Assembly (NCBI GenBank): GCA_023101725.1
Contig: JALJCO010001293.1
Span: forward strand, 496,001 to 560,000
Length of the DNA: 64,000 nt
DNA from: Atherinomorus stipes
Lineage: Eukaryota > Chordata > Actinopteri > Atheriniformes > Atherinidae
Direction: 5' to 3'
Shown: positions 1 to 11,185 of the stretch, in pieces
Position numbering within the stretch: the stretch's first letter is position 1
Layout of the letters: every line of letters starts with the position of its first letter
Translations under genes and position numbers: made by a program
Notes under the pieces: generated by a model
What the model was told of the DNA's origin: nothing
What the model saw: only the letters and a program-made list of their open reading frames with translations
The model's database searches: none

Positions 1-224
1 ATGTGACAGTGTGGGGTCCTGTCACTCTGCCTCCGACTGATCATGCACCTTGGCTACTTGGCCAAAGGGATGTCCCTTTGGCTGAATGGTCAGCACGCAT
101 GATTTTCCCCCAGGAGTCTGGAGATCAAATCCTGCCTGGGCCCTCCGTTGTGTACCTTGCCAGATTAGTAATGTCATTAAAACCTTATAAATGCATGAAA
201 ATAGCTCTGTAAAGTTAAGTAATG
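1..224. other. unassigned sequence
   Basis: I recognise no gene, terminal repeat or known repeat family here. The short open frames on both strands lack splice sites or family motifs. It is the 5' flank of the truncated LINE that follows. Confidence 0.4.
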
Positions 225-2140
225 GCACTACTCAGGTTTTTTCTAGAAAGAGGTATAAGCCAAGGGTGCCCAGTGAGTGTATATCTTTTTCTTATGGTAG
301 CACAAATCTTTTGCCGCTACATTAAATCAAGCTCTATCCAAGGCATTCCTGTTGCTGGTAAAGAAATTCTTATAAGCTGACGACACAGCACTTTTCCTGA
401 AAGATGTCTCGCAGATTCCCAAGGCTCTTCAAACAATAAAAACATTTCCAAATGCTTCAGGGCTCAACTTAAATTTGAATAAATGTGAGCTGTTTCCTCT
501 TAAACAATGTGATCTATCATCAATAATCAACATATCAGTCAAAGACACGGTAACATATCTTGGATTACAAATAACCAAAGATCAAAAAGAAAGGCAAACT
601 ATGAACTTTAATCCCATGATAAAAAAAAAAAAAGCAGAAAAAAGGTTCAATCGCTGGCTACAGCGAGATTTCTCATTGAGGGGTCGTTGCCTCTTAACTA
701 AAGCTGAGGGTATTTCTAGACTTGTTTATATGGCATCCTCACTTTCTCTGGAAAAGAAAGTACAAAAAAAATCGATCAACTACTCCTTAACTTTCTTTGG
801 AGAAATGAGGTACATTATGTTGAAAAATCAGTTATCAATTCCTTAAAAAATGGTGGACTAGATTTTTAGGCTTCTCCACGTTAAACAATGTTTTGAAGGT
901 CAAGTGGCTGCAAAACTTTCTGGAAGATTAATCTTCAATGTGGAATTTTATTCCTAAATTAATGTGATAAAATTGGAGGACTACCATTTCTCTTATGTAA
1001 TTATAAAATAAATAAACTACCTGTCAAACTATCCAATTTTCACATGCAGGTTCTACAGGCTTGGAAGTTGATCTATAAGCACAATTTTTCACCTCAGCGA
1101 TGCTGCATTTGGAACAGCTCAGATATTTTACATAAGAATCAAAGTATGTTTCTGCAGTGTTGGTTTGAGAAAAATGTTATCCTAGTGAAACAACTTTGAC
1201 TCCAGAAGGTGATGCAATAACTTACAATGATTTCTGTTCCATTTATAATGTGTCTATACCACATGCAGAATTGGAAATGGTCATAAAGGCTATTCCAAAT
1301 GGAGTTAGAGTATTATGTAATGGCTTCTCTAGCCATATTCCATGTTCTCTTCCCAGGCCAAATGAAATGCATTGTGGGAAAGTTTGTTTTTCTTCATCAC
1401 GTAAAAATAACAAGGCGATCAGATATTTATTTCAAGATGAAGTCTCTGTGAAACCTCATGTTTGTGTTTACTGAAGCAAGTTTATTCATGACATTAATTG
1501 GACTAAAGTCTGGACTTTACCCAGTAGGTATTTCCTTACCAACTAAGTAAAAGAAATTTCCTATCAAATTATTCACAGATTTTACCCTGTAAAGCACTTT
1601 TAAAAAAAAACAAAATTCAAGAAAGACTTGGACATTAATTGCTCATTATGTGACTTTCATCTAGAAACTGTACCTGACTTATTTTGGTCTTGTTCAGAGA
1701 CTCAGAAGTTTTGGAAGGATGTCACTCAGTTGGTCACTACTGTACATGTTTGTGCAATGCTTACAAAATGTATTACGAACATGTTGTATGTGGAATTTTT
1801 ACAAATGGGTTGATGAGTTCTGATGTTTATTGTGAATCTAATAATTATCTTGGCAAAATATATTCACAAATGTAAATTTGCAAACAAAAAACCTTTATTT
1901 TATGTTTTCCATAAAGACATGAATTTGTGTATAAAAAACATTGAAACATTCACTAAACAAAAGGCTGTAAAAACCATTGAATTTTGGTCATGGTATGCAT
2001 TGAAAATGTAATAATTGTCTATTTAATTTTATATTTTTGTTTGTCCTTTTTTTTTTTCATAACCTTCCCCTGGCAAGTTAAAATTTTGTTGTAATATGTT
2101 TTTGCAAAATGTTTTAAAAAAATAAATGAAAAAAAAAGCC
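225..2140 (+). mobile_element. decayed 5'-truncated LINE, Tx1/L1-type
   Basis: Broken reverse-transcriptase reading frames run along the plus strand. Near 240-300 the frame reads like the 'RGISQGCPVS' block. Near 380 an 'ADDTALFLKD' block holds the catalytic Asp pair, followed by 'GLNLNLNKCEL' and 'TYLGLQI' near 470-570. Around 1640-1720 a Cys-rich tail ('CSLCDFHLETVPDLFWSC') matches the zinc-binding C terminus of Tx1/L1-type LINEs. Stops and frameshifts break every domain, and the endonuclease and most of the palm are missing. The A-rich end at about 2115-2138 marks the 3' tail, so the element lies 5' to 3' on the plus strand. Clade is inferred from remembered motifs. Confidence 0.75.
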
Positions 2141-2512
2141 CTTCTGAACTGCTGTGAGATGACCACGCCTCTTCATCCACATTATTTCCCATGATGCCTT
2201 GTGGCACAACTGGGTCTTCTTTGCACCTTGACTCAAATGTGTATGTCACCACTTCAGTACCCCTGTTAATGACCAATGCAGTATGCCAATAAATGACACT
2301 GTCCATGCACGACATTGACTGATTAATTTAGTGACAACATATTGCGACTGTTGGTGACATTTGAGTCAACCAATAATGACAACTCAACTCTTAGATGTTT
2401 ATTCTGGTAGATAACTGTTTCTTTTGGTATTTATTTCTTTCACTGCAATAAGCAGCGAACTCTGGTGGCCAACTGAGGCCAATGTGGAAATCCAGAAAAG
2501 TCCTAGAAAAAT
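2141..2512. other. unassigned intergenic DNA
   Basis: I see no coding motif, terminal repeats or RNA gene. It separates the LINE tail from the first copy of the dispersed repeat that begins near 2513. Confidence 0.4.
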
Positions 2513-3040
2513 AAAACCATACATGTTTACAGCCTGGTTCAAAAAATCATTTTAGGCTTAATTGGTCAAGTTTACCTTCATGTCAATGTGATGGGGAAGA
2601 ATTTTTTAAAAAACTCATCCATTTAGATGTTATTTCATCTTGAAATGAACACAGTTAGGGGTGTGTCCTTTTGATTGACATGTGGCATGCCGGCCGGAGG
2701 CTAACAGTTAGCTCCTTATTTGCTCTTAGAAAGGTCTCAGTCTGTAGCGGAGTTGCAAAATGGTGGTTTTCAGCCAGCTATTTGCAAGTCCTAGCATCTC
2801 TTACCTTTAGCTTGCCGCATAGGGGGCTAATCTTCCTTAGCTCCTGTTAGTTTCAAATTAGCTCGGTTAGCATTTAGCCCAGAGTACATTGGCTGTCCCA
2901 AGACCGCTCTTTCCCCATTTTAGTACGTGACGACACAAGCGACATGGCAAGATGGCGACAGTGGGAAACACCCAATTGGCTTCGTGACCGGATACTACGC
3001 CCTGTTTTGTTTTTGTTTGTTTTTTTTAAAGTTTTTACTT
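2513..3040 (+). mobile_element. partial copy of a CATAGAC-ended hAT-like MITE
   Basis: From 'ttacagcctggttcaaaa' onward this stretch matches 46,850-47,400, with the same order of short blocks ('tgcaagtc', 'gctaatctt', 'cagtacg'-like, 'gcaagatggcgac'). The full-length copy at 46,698-47,405 has an 8-bp target duplication; this copy lacks clear ends. Its right half is also the beginning of the repeated 7-kb unit, since it recurs at 9,757 and 23,633. Confidence 0.6.
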
Positions 3041-3188
3041 AGCAACCATCTCATACTTTGTTTGCAACTTGTTTGATTATGGATGGCTTTGTAAGGTTAT
3101 ATAGTTTTGGCCTTCTGTTTTTGGGGATATGGCTGGATTTGTGTTGTCCTTGTCAAAAAAACTTATTGTTCCATGAAGTATGTTTCTT

Positions 3189-3244
<56 letters not shown>

Positions 3245-3756
3245 TGGGGGTTGTTGAAATGTAGCTTAGTGCTTATTTGGATTTGTCTGATAAATGTTTT
3301 CTACTGAGCGTTTTTATTGTCTTTCTGAAGATTTTTGTGTTTTCTGGTAGGGCTGAATGATTGATCGATTTCAGATCGAAATTGCGATTTCACACCACGC
3401 GATCACGTGATCGCCAAGTCGTGATTTTCCAGCGCTCCTCACTGACCCAGGATCTGCTTTGTCAACTATTGTACACATGCTACATGCCGACTCTGTACCA
3501 ACCAACTAAGCTCACCAATCAGAAGCGGAATGTTACTCATGGACTGGTCGGCTAACTAATCAGCATCAGGGCTGGGATGCTGCGCGTCTGCTGTCTAATC
3601 TTTACACGTCAGAAAACGACTTCAGCAGAACGTCATCCAGTTTCTAGCTTTTGGTTCTGTTGGAGAGAGGCTGCAGACCTCTGCTGCAGGTGTTTGTTGA
3701 TCCGCTCTGTGCAATGAGGGAATTTAATGTTCAGTAAAATATAATCTTGAACTGTC
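2745..3756. repeat. segmental duplication, partial unit 0
   Basis: This is the right-hand end of the tandem unit, homologous to 9,760-10,531 and 23,640-24,366. It keeps about 265 bp (roughly 3452-3718) that both later units lack. Outside that interval the shared text is close, ending in the 'gttcagtaaaatataatctt' block at about 3729-3748. The unit then joins directly to the 3' end of gene copy A. Confidence 0.75.
3196..3246. repeat. (TG)n followed by a G run
   Basis: A TG dinucleotide tract passes into a poly-G tract. The same tract, with different lengths, occurs at 10,251-10,300 and 24,125-24,155 in the other units. Confidence 0.95.
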
Positions 3757-3942
3757 TTTTATGCTTGCCCCCATATTTCTAAATTTTCCTCAGAGATCTG
3801 TTGTTTCTTACCAGTAAACACTTCATTTAACACTTGAAAATCCACAAATATAACCAAATATTACACTCGTAGCTTTTCTTTTAAATAAATCCATTTGAAA
3901 GTGATCAAAATCTCTTCAGCCCTATTTTCTGGTGAGGTTATT

Positions 3943-5084
3943 CTAATCTTTCGTAGGTCTGGGATGGGGGTGATGGAGAGGGGGGAGGGGAGCTGTTTGG
4001 AGATGGACAGGGGCTGATGGGTACGAGGGTAGGACAGGGAGAACTTGAAAGCTCTGAAGAGGACCTTGGTGTCGCTTGACTTGGATCAGCAACATTGTCG
4101 TCCTGAATCCAGCCCGTCGGCCGTGTTTTCTTTCTTTGACACTTGGTTCTCGTCTGTTTTGTTTTTGAGTTGGGGTCTTCCTGGAATTCATCTTGGAGAC
4201 GTCTCAGCTCATCTAATGGGGAATATGTCACAGTTTCCCTTTTGTGCTTCTTTTTCTTGCCGCTTCGACTCTCCTCCATCCCTGGTGGTACTCGGCTTGG
4301 ACCAGCAACACTGTCATCTTGGGACCTGACCATCTTCCTTCTTTTCTTTCTTGGACTCTCTTCTGTCATGTGTTCATTGTTTGAGTCCACTTCCGTTGAG
4401 GATGGATTTATGAGACATTTCAACTCATCGTCTGAAGAGTCTGTCTCAGTTTCCCTTCCACGCTTCCTGATCGCGCTCTTTGTCTGGAGACCAAAACATT
4501 TCTTCCACTCACCCTTGTTTTCTATGGCAGCGCTCATTTGGCTTCTCAGCCTGGCAATCTGTCTGTCTTTCTTCCGAATCGTTTTTTTCCAGCCGGCTTT
4601 CCTTCGCCTTACATTCCTCCCTGGTTTGTGCAAGTTTGGACTTCATCTCGTTCTCACTGCTCTCACAATCCATGCGATCCAGTAAATGTCTGTTAGCGGA
4701 TTGTAGCAGACACTGAATGCTAAATGAGGTGGACCTTTCTAGATCATTCAGCTGTTGATGCAGCCTTTGTCTGTGCAGTCTTTCATCCATAAACATGCCC
4801 CAGTAATGCCGACACTGATATCTTGAAGTTTGCAACTCAGTGTTCAAATCCCTGACTATCTTTTCTTGCTCCTCAAGAGATCTCTGAAGACGTTCGATTT
4901 CTTCCAGCTGCTTTCTTGTCTGACGCTGCAAGATAGCATTTTTTGTGGCCAAGTATCTGCTTTTGTTTTTCTGGCTTATCACAGACCACCTAAGCCTTTG
5001 TATGCACGCAATTAATTTTTTTGTTTGTCTCTTGAAAGGAACAGTGTTGCGTGGAGATAATGTTTCCTTAACAGTTTTAACCAT
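3943..5084 (-). pseudogene. frameshifted copy A of the coiled-coil gene
   Basis: This copy matches the intact 379-codon gene at 25,050-26,189 nearly base for base. It starts at the same ATG (5,082-5,084, context caagATGg). It breaks in a T run near 4,580-4,590, where one extra base shifts the frame just after the 'ESRLEK' stretch. A second one-base change in a G run near 3,978-3,987 alters the proline-rich tail. The coiled-coil half remains open as about 192 codons, so a truncated product is possible in principle. Both breaks are in homopolymers, so assembly or read error must be excluded before calling it dead. It is preceded by the shared TATA promoter. Confidence 0.75.
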
Positions 5085-5242
5085 CTTGAATAAACACAAA
5101 TTGTAAAAACTAGCTGCAGGATTTCTAGTGTAACAGAAAAAGTTGTTTCTAATCGATGCTTTTTGTCTGAGAGGGAACAAAATTATGTCTCGTTCTCAGT
5201 TCGGACAGTCACTGACTACTGGCTGGGCAGAATAAAGTGAGG

Positions 5243-5300
5243 TATATATTCTGGAAGTTCAAAGCCATCACTTATGATGTCACAGGTGGGCGGGGCTTGC
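5243..5300 (-). promoter_or_regulatory. promoter of gene copy A (TATA, CRE-like, GC box)
   Basis: Reading the minus strand, a GC box (GCCCCGCCC) is followed by TGACATCA and then ATATATAC (5,243-5,249 on plus), about 160 bp before the ATG. The same block precedes copies B and C. Confidence 0.5.
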
Positions 5301-5559
5301 CTTTGATTAAAGAATTCTATTGTGTTGCCATGGAGATGCCATGGCCATAAGATTAGGCTGTTGTTGTTGTTAATGTTAATGAGTAAAAGCAACCAAAATA
5401 GTAAAAAAAAAAAACTCTAACAAAATAATCAGCAGTTCAGATTTTAGCCGTCTGTCTGTGACTATGTTGAAAGGTGAATCCTGAATAGTTGGCTTTGAGG
5501 CTGAAATAAGTATAATTGTGTGAAATTTGCAAACTAGCCAGCAGCCTCTGAACCATGCT

Positions 5560-5860
5560 GTTTATTTGGGGTTTGGTTTGGGGGGGTTGGGGGTTCCGGT
5601 TGCGGGGGGGTGGGGGGGGGGGTGCGTTGTGGGTGTGGGGGGGGTGCTGGGGGTGGTGGTTGTTGTCGCGTTGTGGTTGTTGGCGGGGGGTTGGGCTGGT
5701 GGGGGGGTTCGGTTGCGGTGGGCGCCTTTTGTGTGTGGTGTTCCCCCTGTTGGGGGTGCTTGGGTGTGGGGTGGGTGGGGTGGGTGTCGGGGGCCCTGCG
5801 GATGAGGGGGTTCACTTTTGCGCGGGGGCTTCTGTTGGGGGGTTTGCCCCTGCTCTGAAC
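5560..5860. repeat. G/T-rich low-complexity insertion present only in unit A
   Basis: Roughly 300 bp of almost pure G and T on the plus strand, with many runs of three or more G. Unit B has no such tract at the matching position (about 19,700): the text 'cagcagcctctgaac' continues straight to 'tcatcctt'. The open frames here are compositional artefacts. Confidence 0.85.
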
Positions 5861-5869
5861 TCATCCTTA

Positions 5870-7027
5870 AAGATCCACTCTAATCGTTGTTGTAGTTATT
5901 TTAAAATGTTCTCAATGGTCTTTAAATCGTGATTATGAAGTTTTAAGCCAAAATCACAGAACATGTGCCATTTTACACACTTACAGTTTTAACTTAGTTG
6001 TTAGGAATACTAATCTTAAATAAGTTTTAAAAATTTTTCGAGGGCAAAATGCTAGGTAACTTAATTTTAAAATTTAACAACAACAACAACAACAAAAAAG
6101 AATGCATAAATAATAATGATCATTAATTAAGTCAATTTTTATTTAAATCAGTGTAATTAAATTGAGTACAGGCAAATTAGTGATAGTGAGGGAGCAGGTT
6201 TCCCACAATGCAGTTCACTTCTTTAAACAACAAATTAGAGAAAATTCACAGATGAAGGATTTATTAATAATGTTGGTGGTTTCATGTGACTGCTCTCAAC
6301 TTATTGTTTATTATTTGACACCTTTTATCCAGCTGCTGCTGCACTGTGACAGAGACATCTATGAATGAATTTTGGGTGAAGTGTCTCATTTAATTACGTG
6401 AAATTAATCACATTAAATTTCTTCCACAATCTCATTCATTAACAGCTTAATCAGATTAACTAAATTGAAAAAAGTTCTACAACAGGGGTGTGCGACACTG
6501 CAAGATTTGGTATCAATCCGATACCAATTACTGCCATCGTCCATCGCAAACATGGCGACAGTAGAGGAGGTAGTTTTGCTGCGTTGCGTCTACCTCAGAA
6601 AAGGTGGAAAAAAGATAAGTGTAAGCAGTGGTGGCATGTCCGACCACTTAAAAGTGGTCAAAGTAATTTAAACTTTTGACATTTTTAAATGTCCGCTTTC
6701 TACTCTTTTTCGATTTTCACGAATTGAACGTTGTTGTCGGAACCAAAGTCACATGCGTTGTTCTTTGGGGCTGCTCGATAGTAGGACACCTCTACTCTGA
6801 TTTGCTGCCGCCTGTTGCCACTGATAGCTAATTAGCATAAAGTTAACCGAAGTTCAACTTCTTATCTGGTGCCGCTTTGGATGCTTTAGCCGCTTTTGTC
6901 GCTCTGGACGCGCGGCAGAGGGCGTCAGACGCTCTTGTTACCCAGGACCCCAGACTCTCATTGAAAATGTATGAACTTCCGGCGTCCTTGCAGCTTTTGT
7001 CGCCTTTGGTCTGAACGTACAGTCAGC
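5870..7027. other. duplicated spacer, no gene recognised
   Basis: This spacer recurs at about 19,715-20,872. It holds short AT-rich and CAA-repeat tracts, but I see no coding frame with family motifs. A stretch near 6,540-6,660 stays open in two frames in both units, but without start context or splice sites that persuade. Confidence 0.5.
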
Positions 7028-7814
7028 AGCTGTGTTCGAAATCATCCACTCACTCCCTATTCCATACATAGTGCATATGATGTAGTCCACTATATCATGT
7101 ACACTATGTAGGGAACTGTAGGATGGGAGATTTGGACACTCATGGGTGACATGTAGAGCGCCAGGTATTGCTGCAATGTGCAGTAGCGGAACTTCAATAA
7201 AGTTTGAAAAAAAAAAAAAGACGTGCAGTAGCTGTAGCTAACAGTTATGAACAACAGACAGCTTTCCTGCTACGAAGAAATACCATTATTGTTAAAAAGC
7301 TATACGGCAACACCACTAAAGCAAATGTTGGGACTTTAACGTTACCTACATTTATTTATATGAAAAGCTGCTTCGATTTTTCTTCTTCTGCGATCACAAA
7401 ACACGGCCGCATTGCATTGCGGTATACAGGAGTAAAATGTAGGGTACATCGCTTGTACCATAGACATCGATAGACCCAGCATTCGCAGGTGTGAGACGTG
7501 CCGACAGAGCAGCCATCTTGGGTCAGACCAGGCTGCCGTCAGTAAATGCGTGCCTGTTGAGGAAAGTGGTATTTCTCATGTTCAGACCTGCTTAACCCGG
7601 TGAATTTTCAGCCGATTTTCCCAGATAAATGGACTGACTGAAAATGCCACCCTTTTATGGGCTGCACGGGACTATTTGACTTAAATAAACGATTGCATAG
7701 CTTTATATATGGCATTTTGTTTATGTATTGACAATAGCAAACCTGCAAAGCAACTCCACTTTTCTGCAAATAGAGGAGTATGAACCTGATCTTGTGTGAT
7801 TATATAAATAGTGT

Positions 7815-7848
7815 ATGTATATATATATATACATATATATATGTTGTG

Positions 7849-7882
<34 letters not shown>

Positions 7883-7895
7883 TATATATATATAC
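7815..7895. repeat. (TA)n microsatellite with TG interruptions
   Basis: An alternating TA tract, much longer in unit B (about 21,665-21,780). The open frames across it are repeat artefacts. Confidence 0.95.
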
Positions 7896-8846
7896 ATTGT
7901 GTGTGTGTTTTATTTATTCTTTTATTGTGTTATTGAAACACTATAAGCCTGACACAACAATAAAATTTAGTTAATCAATAAATCAGCCAATAATCAAGTA
8001 ATTAATTCACATTTATTAATTAATTCATAATGTGTTAATTAATCCATTGATTATTAATTCATTGAGTTATTAGCTAATTTATTAATATTAATTAATAATC
8101 ACTTATTAATTAAGAATTGATTAATAAACCATTCATTCATTTATTCTAAACTTTGTTAAAGGTACAGTACGTAAAAAATCAAAGTGGCAGTGGCAGAAAA
8201 ATGTGATATATAATTCAAAACTGTGTTTCTATTGATCTGTAATCGCTTCACTAGAGTAGCTGTTATATGTCTATTTTCTTAGAATGAGTCATTTATATCT
8301 ACTTGGTGGGGGGTGCACATATGGAGGTTGCCATATTTGTTCCATCATTTTTACTACGGTGTCCATGAATGGACAAAACAATCTGTGTGAAGTAAGAACC
8401 CTTTGAACTTCAAAACTGCTGTACCAGCTTTATTTTATGGGAGTTAGAGCACTGTTTGGCATAAGTTATGTCTTAAAAGACATAAAAAAGTTACTCATAG
8501 TACAGTTACAGCTACACTTGAGACCACTGGATCCACTTACACATGAAAATATCTAATTGTCTGGGAGAATTTTGTCCACTAATGGCCACCATACATTCAC
8601 AACAATGCTTGGAATATGAAGTCATTTGAAAGAAAACACCTTTTCTTTCAAATACCCATCTTTACCACTAGATGTCAGTAATTATTACACACTGTACCTT
8701 TGAGAATGTACATGGAATACATAGTAATACAAAGGAGTAAGGGCATTACAAAGAGAAAAGGAAAGAAAAAGTAAATAAATAAAATCCAGTGTCAGAACTT
8801 TGCATAAAGCTGACTAGTGATTCCAGAACTCTGAATCCAGTTTGAA

Positions 8847-8879
8847 TCAAGTGAATAAAGTTTGACTTTATTCACTTGA
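8847..8879. other. perfect 15-bp inverted repeat, 3-nt loop
   Basis: TCAAGTGAATAAAGT is followed by TTG and then its exact complement. The identical hairpin is at 22,732-22,764 in unit B. It lies inside the nested hAT-like element. No terminator or RNA function can be claimed. Confidence 0.8.
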
Positions 8880-9224
8880 GTTTAAATTGTTTTGGTTCTA
8901 AATAAATAAATGTTATCCAAATAAAGTTTTTTCCAGTTTGTCTTGGTTGTTGAAATGATAGAGTCATCTAAGTGCTCATTGTGAAATTTTATTTTATTTT
9001 TGAGTTGTCTTACATGTGATTAATATGGGATCCGAGGAGCCTCCCGTTCATTCTGACAGCAGCGGTCTGAACTGTGGTCTGACCCAAGATGGCCGCCCGA
9101 TAGGCACGTCAGCCTAGCGGCCAGCAGCGTCCGATGGGGTGTCTACGTATATGATGTCTATGGCTTGAACACTTACATTCACAGTGCATTGTGGGTATTT
9201 TATAGTGGATGATGTTTTGTTTTT

Positions 9225-9535
9225 GTTTTTTTTTTCTCTCGTTTATTGTTCAAACCAAGTGGCATACATTCAACATAGCAACTTGAGCAAGTACAGGCAC
9301 AGCACATAACAAGGGTTAATATGAGGGGAAAAATAGGAACAGTAACTAACAGCAAAACAGTTGTGTGATAAAATAGTGATAATAATCAAATTAAATCGGA
9401 TAAATGAAGAACTTCAGAAAAATAATAAATACATTTAATTAAATAAATATAAAAAAACAAACAAACAAAAAAAAACCTTAAGGCTACAGATAAAAGACGG
9501 CAATACAGGGGCATTATTCCTCATTAAATACTTTT
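9225..9535 (-). mobile_element. 3' end of a retroelement, minus strand
   Basis: On the minus strand, AATAAACGAGAG is followed about 10 bp later by an A-rich tail (plus-strand T run at 9,218-9,235), the layout of a poly(A)-tailed LINE 3' end or retrocopy. The body has no coding frame I recognise. It is duplicated at about 23,100-23,405. Confidence 0.45.
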
Positions 9536-9756
9536 AGATTTTCGTATACATTAAGGAGTTGTGTACCATGTTTGTTTTTTTTATCAGTCTTAAGGCACTG
9601 AGGTGGTTGTCCACAAGAAATCTTTTAAAAGCTGAAAATAGTGGACGATGTAGTGGATGAAAAGTAGTGAACAGAATTCGAACAACTCTACAAAATGGTG
9701 TGCTCACTATATAGTGCACTACATCCGTGATAGGGAGCCATTTCGAACACAGCTAG

Positions 9757-10045
9757 TCTGTAGCGGAGTCGCAAAATGGTGGTTTTTAGCCAGCTATTTG
9801 CAAGTCCTAGCATGTCTTACCTTTAGCTCGCCGCATAGGGGCTAATCTTCGTTTGCTCCTGTTAGTTTCCAGTTAGCTCGGTTAGCATTTAGCCCAGAGT
9901 ACAATGGCTGTCCCGAAACTGCTCTTTGCCCATTTTAGTATTTTCCAGGAGTGACAGCACAAGCGACATGGCAAGATGGAGACGGGGGAACGCCCAATTG
10001 GCTTCACTTTCAGCTATTCAGACGTGACCGAATACTACGTCCTGT
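9757..10045 (+). mobile_element. fragment of the CATAGAC-ended hAT-like MITE, unit A
   Basis: This matches 47,090-47,400 and 2,745-3,005 block for block, including 'tatttgcaagtcctagcat' and 'gcaagatgg'. It directly abuts the right end of the preceding TIR element. The corresponding copy in unit B is at 23,633-23,925. Confidence 0.6.
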
Positions 10046-10267
10046 TTTTTTTGTTTTTTTTTTAAGTCTTTACTTAGCAACCATCTCATACTTTGTTTGT
10101 AACTTGTTTGATTATGGATGGCTTCTCATCTGGGTGTGTTTTCTTGGAAACTTAGCAATGTTATATAAGGCCTTCTGTTATGGTTCTGATATGGCTGTAT
10201 TTGTGTTGGCTTTGTCAAGAAATATTTGTTCCATGTAGTATGTTCCTTTTTGTGTGTGTGTGTGTGG

Positions 10268-10298
<31 letters not shown>

Positions 10299-11002
10299 TG
10301 TTGAAATGTAGCTTAGTGCTTATATGGATTTGTCTGATATATGTTTTCTACTGAGTATTTTTGTTGTCTTTCTGAAGATTTTTGTGTTTTTCTGGTAGGG
10401 TCGAATGATTGATCGATTTCAGATCTAAACTGCGATTTTAGGCCAAGCGATCACGTGATCGCCAAGCTGCGGTTTTTCCAGCGCTACTGACTGAATTTAA
10501 TGTTCAGTAAAATATAATCTTGAACTGTCTGCGCCATAAGATTTCATGACTCAGCAGTTAAGTCGCCAGCAGCGACCAACTGATACAACAGTCTAGTGAA
10601 AAATGCAGTCTGATCTGTAAAATCAGATCAAATTATTTTAATAGGAATGAAAATGCTAGTAAATTCCAACCAGTTTTCTTTTAACCTATAAAGTTTTGGG
10701 GTTTGCGCTGTGGACACGAGCAGACTTCGTAGGCTATGGAGAGTGCTACGTAGTCCGCACACTCCGAAGCAGCCTCCTGAAACGGTAGGCTGCTGAAATG
10801 GGACATCCTAGCAGACGAGAATTACCTATGGATCACCGCGAGCCTACGTCACAACCCGGAACTCATGTGACCGCGAAGCTGGTCCCGGTGAAAATATGCT
10901 TCGTATTTGAACGGCGTCTGATGGACTATGAGCTTCAAAAACTGCTTTTGCACTCTTTTTAATTTTTTTTCTCCGCCGGTCTGTCTTTGAAATATTATAG
11001 AA

Positions 11003-11185
11003 ATGACGTCCAGTTATACTGAAAGTCTTACTGCCGACGCTAGAAGAAGATACGAAGCTAAACTAGTATCTGTTGGACTAAGTGATGTCCATCTTCTGCT
11101 GCTACAGCCTGGTTAGACGAACCTACCTGTACATAACAGCCTGATGATCAGTTTCCCGATCTCATGATGTATTTGGTTTCATCAG
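11003..11185 (+). pseudogene. first-exon remnant of a YqaJ/ISL2EU-type transposon protein
   Basis: ATG at 11,003 opens a frame reading 'MTSSYTESLTADARRRYEAK', which resembles the N terminus of fish YqaJ-nuclease transposon proteins (an R-R-Y-x-x-K-L core, then a D-P-Y motif). Near 11,095-11,115 the frame shifts. The following frame carries a Trp-Leu-Asp-Glu-Pro-Thr stretch and then 'FPDLMMYLVSSG', again typical of that exon, with an internal stop. A GTAAGC donor follows at 11,186. No later exons remain. Family assignment comes from remembered patterns, not a search. Confidence 0.5.

Larger units (their letters stand above)
7459..9162. mobile_element. nested hAT-like element, unit A
   Basis: The ends are CATAGACATC on the left and GATGTCTATG on the right. 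Both are followed inward by a longer imperfect inverted repeat that includes 'catcttgggtcagacca' on one side and its complement near 9,080. The flanks are GCTTGTAC (7,451-7,458) and GCTTGAAC (9,163-9,170), an 8-bp duplication with one mismatch, as expected for hAT. No transposase is visible; the interior is AT-rich with a TA microsatellite. Confidence 0.7.
7028..9754. mobile_element. TIR element (AGCTGTGTTCGAAAT ends), unit A
   Basis: The left end reads AGCTGTGTTCGAAAT and the right end near 9,740-9,754 is its reverse complement with few mismatches. Subterminal sequence is rich in short repeats of the type 'tatagtgcactacatc'. No transposase frame remains. A second, shorter element is nested inside (7,459-9,162). 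The same pair of ends flanks 20,873-23,629 in unit B, so the insertion predates the duplication. I could not find a clean target duplication, so the superfamily is unsure. Confidence 0.7.

Noticed and set aside
5527..5932. Overlapping open frames on both strands in the G-rich tract
   Set aside because: G/T composition avoids stop codons; the products are Gly/Val/Trp or Pro/His runs.
7681..7974. Tyr-Ile repeat frames across TA microsatellites (also 19,370-19,579 and 21,535-21,857)
   Set aside because: Artefacts of TA repeats.
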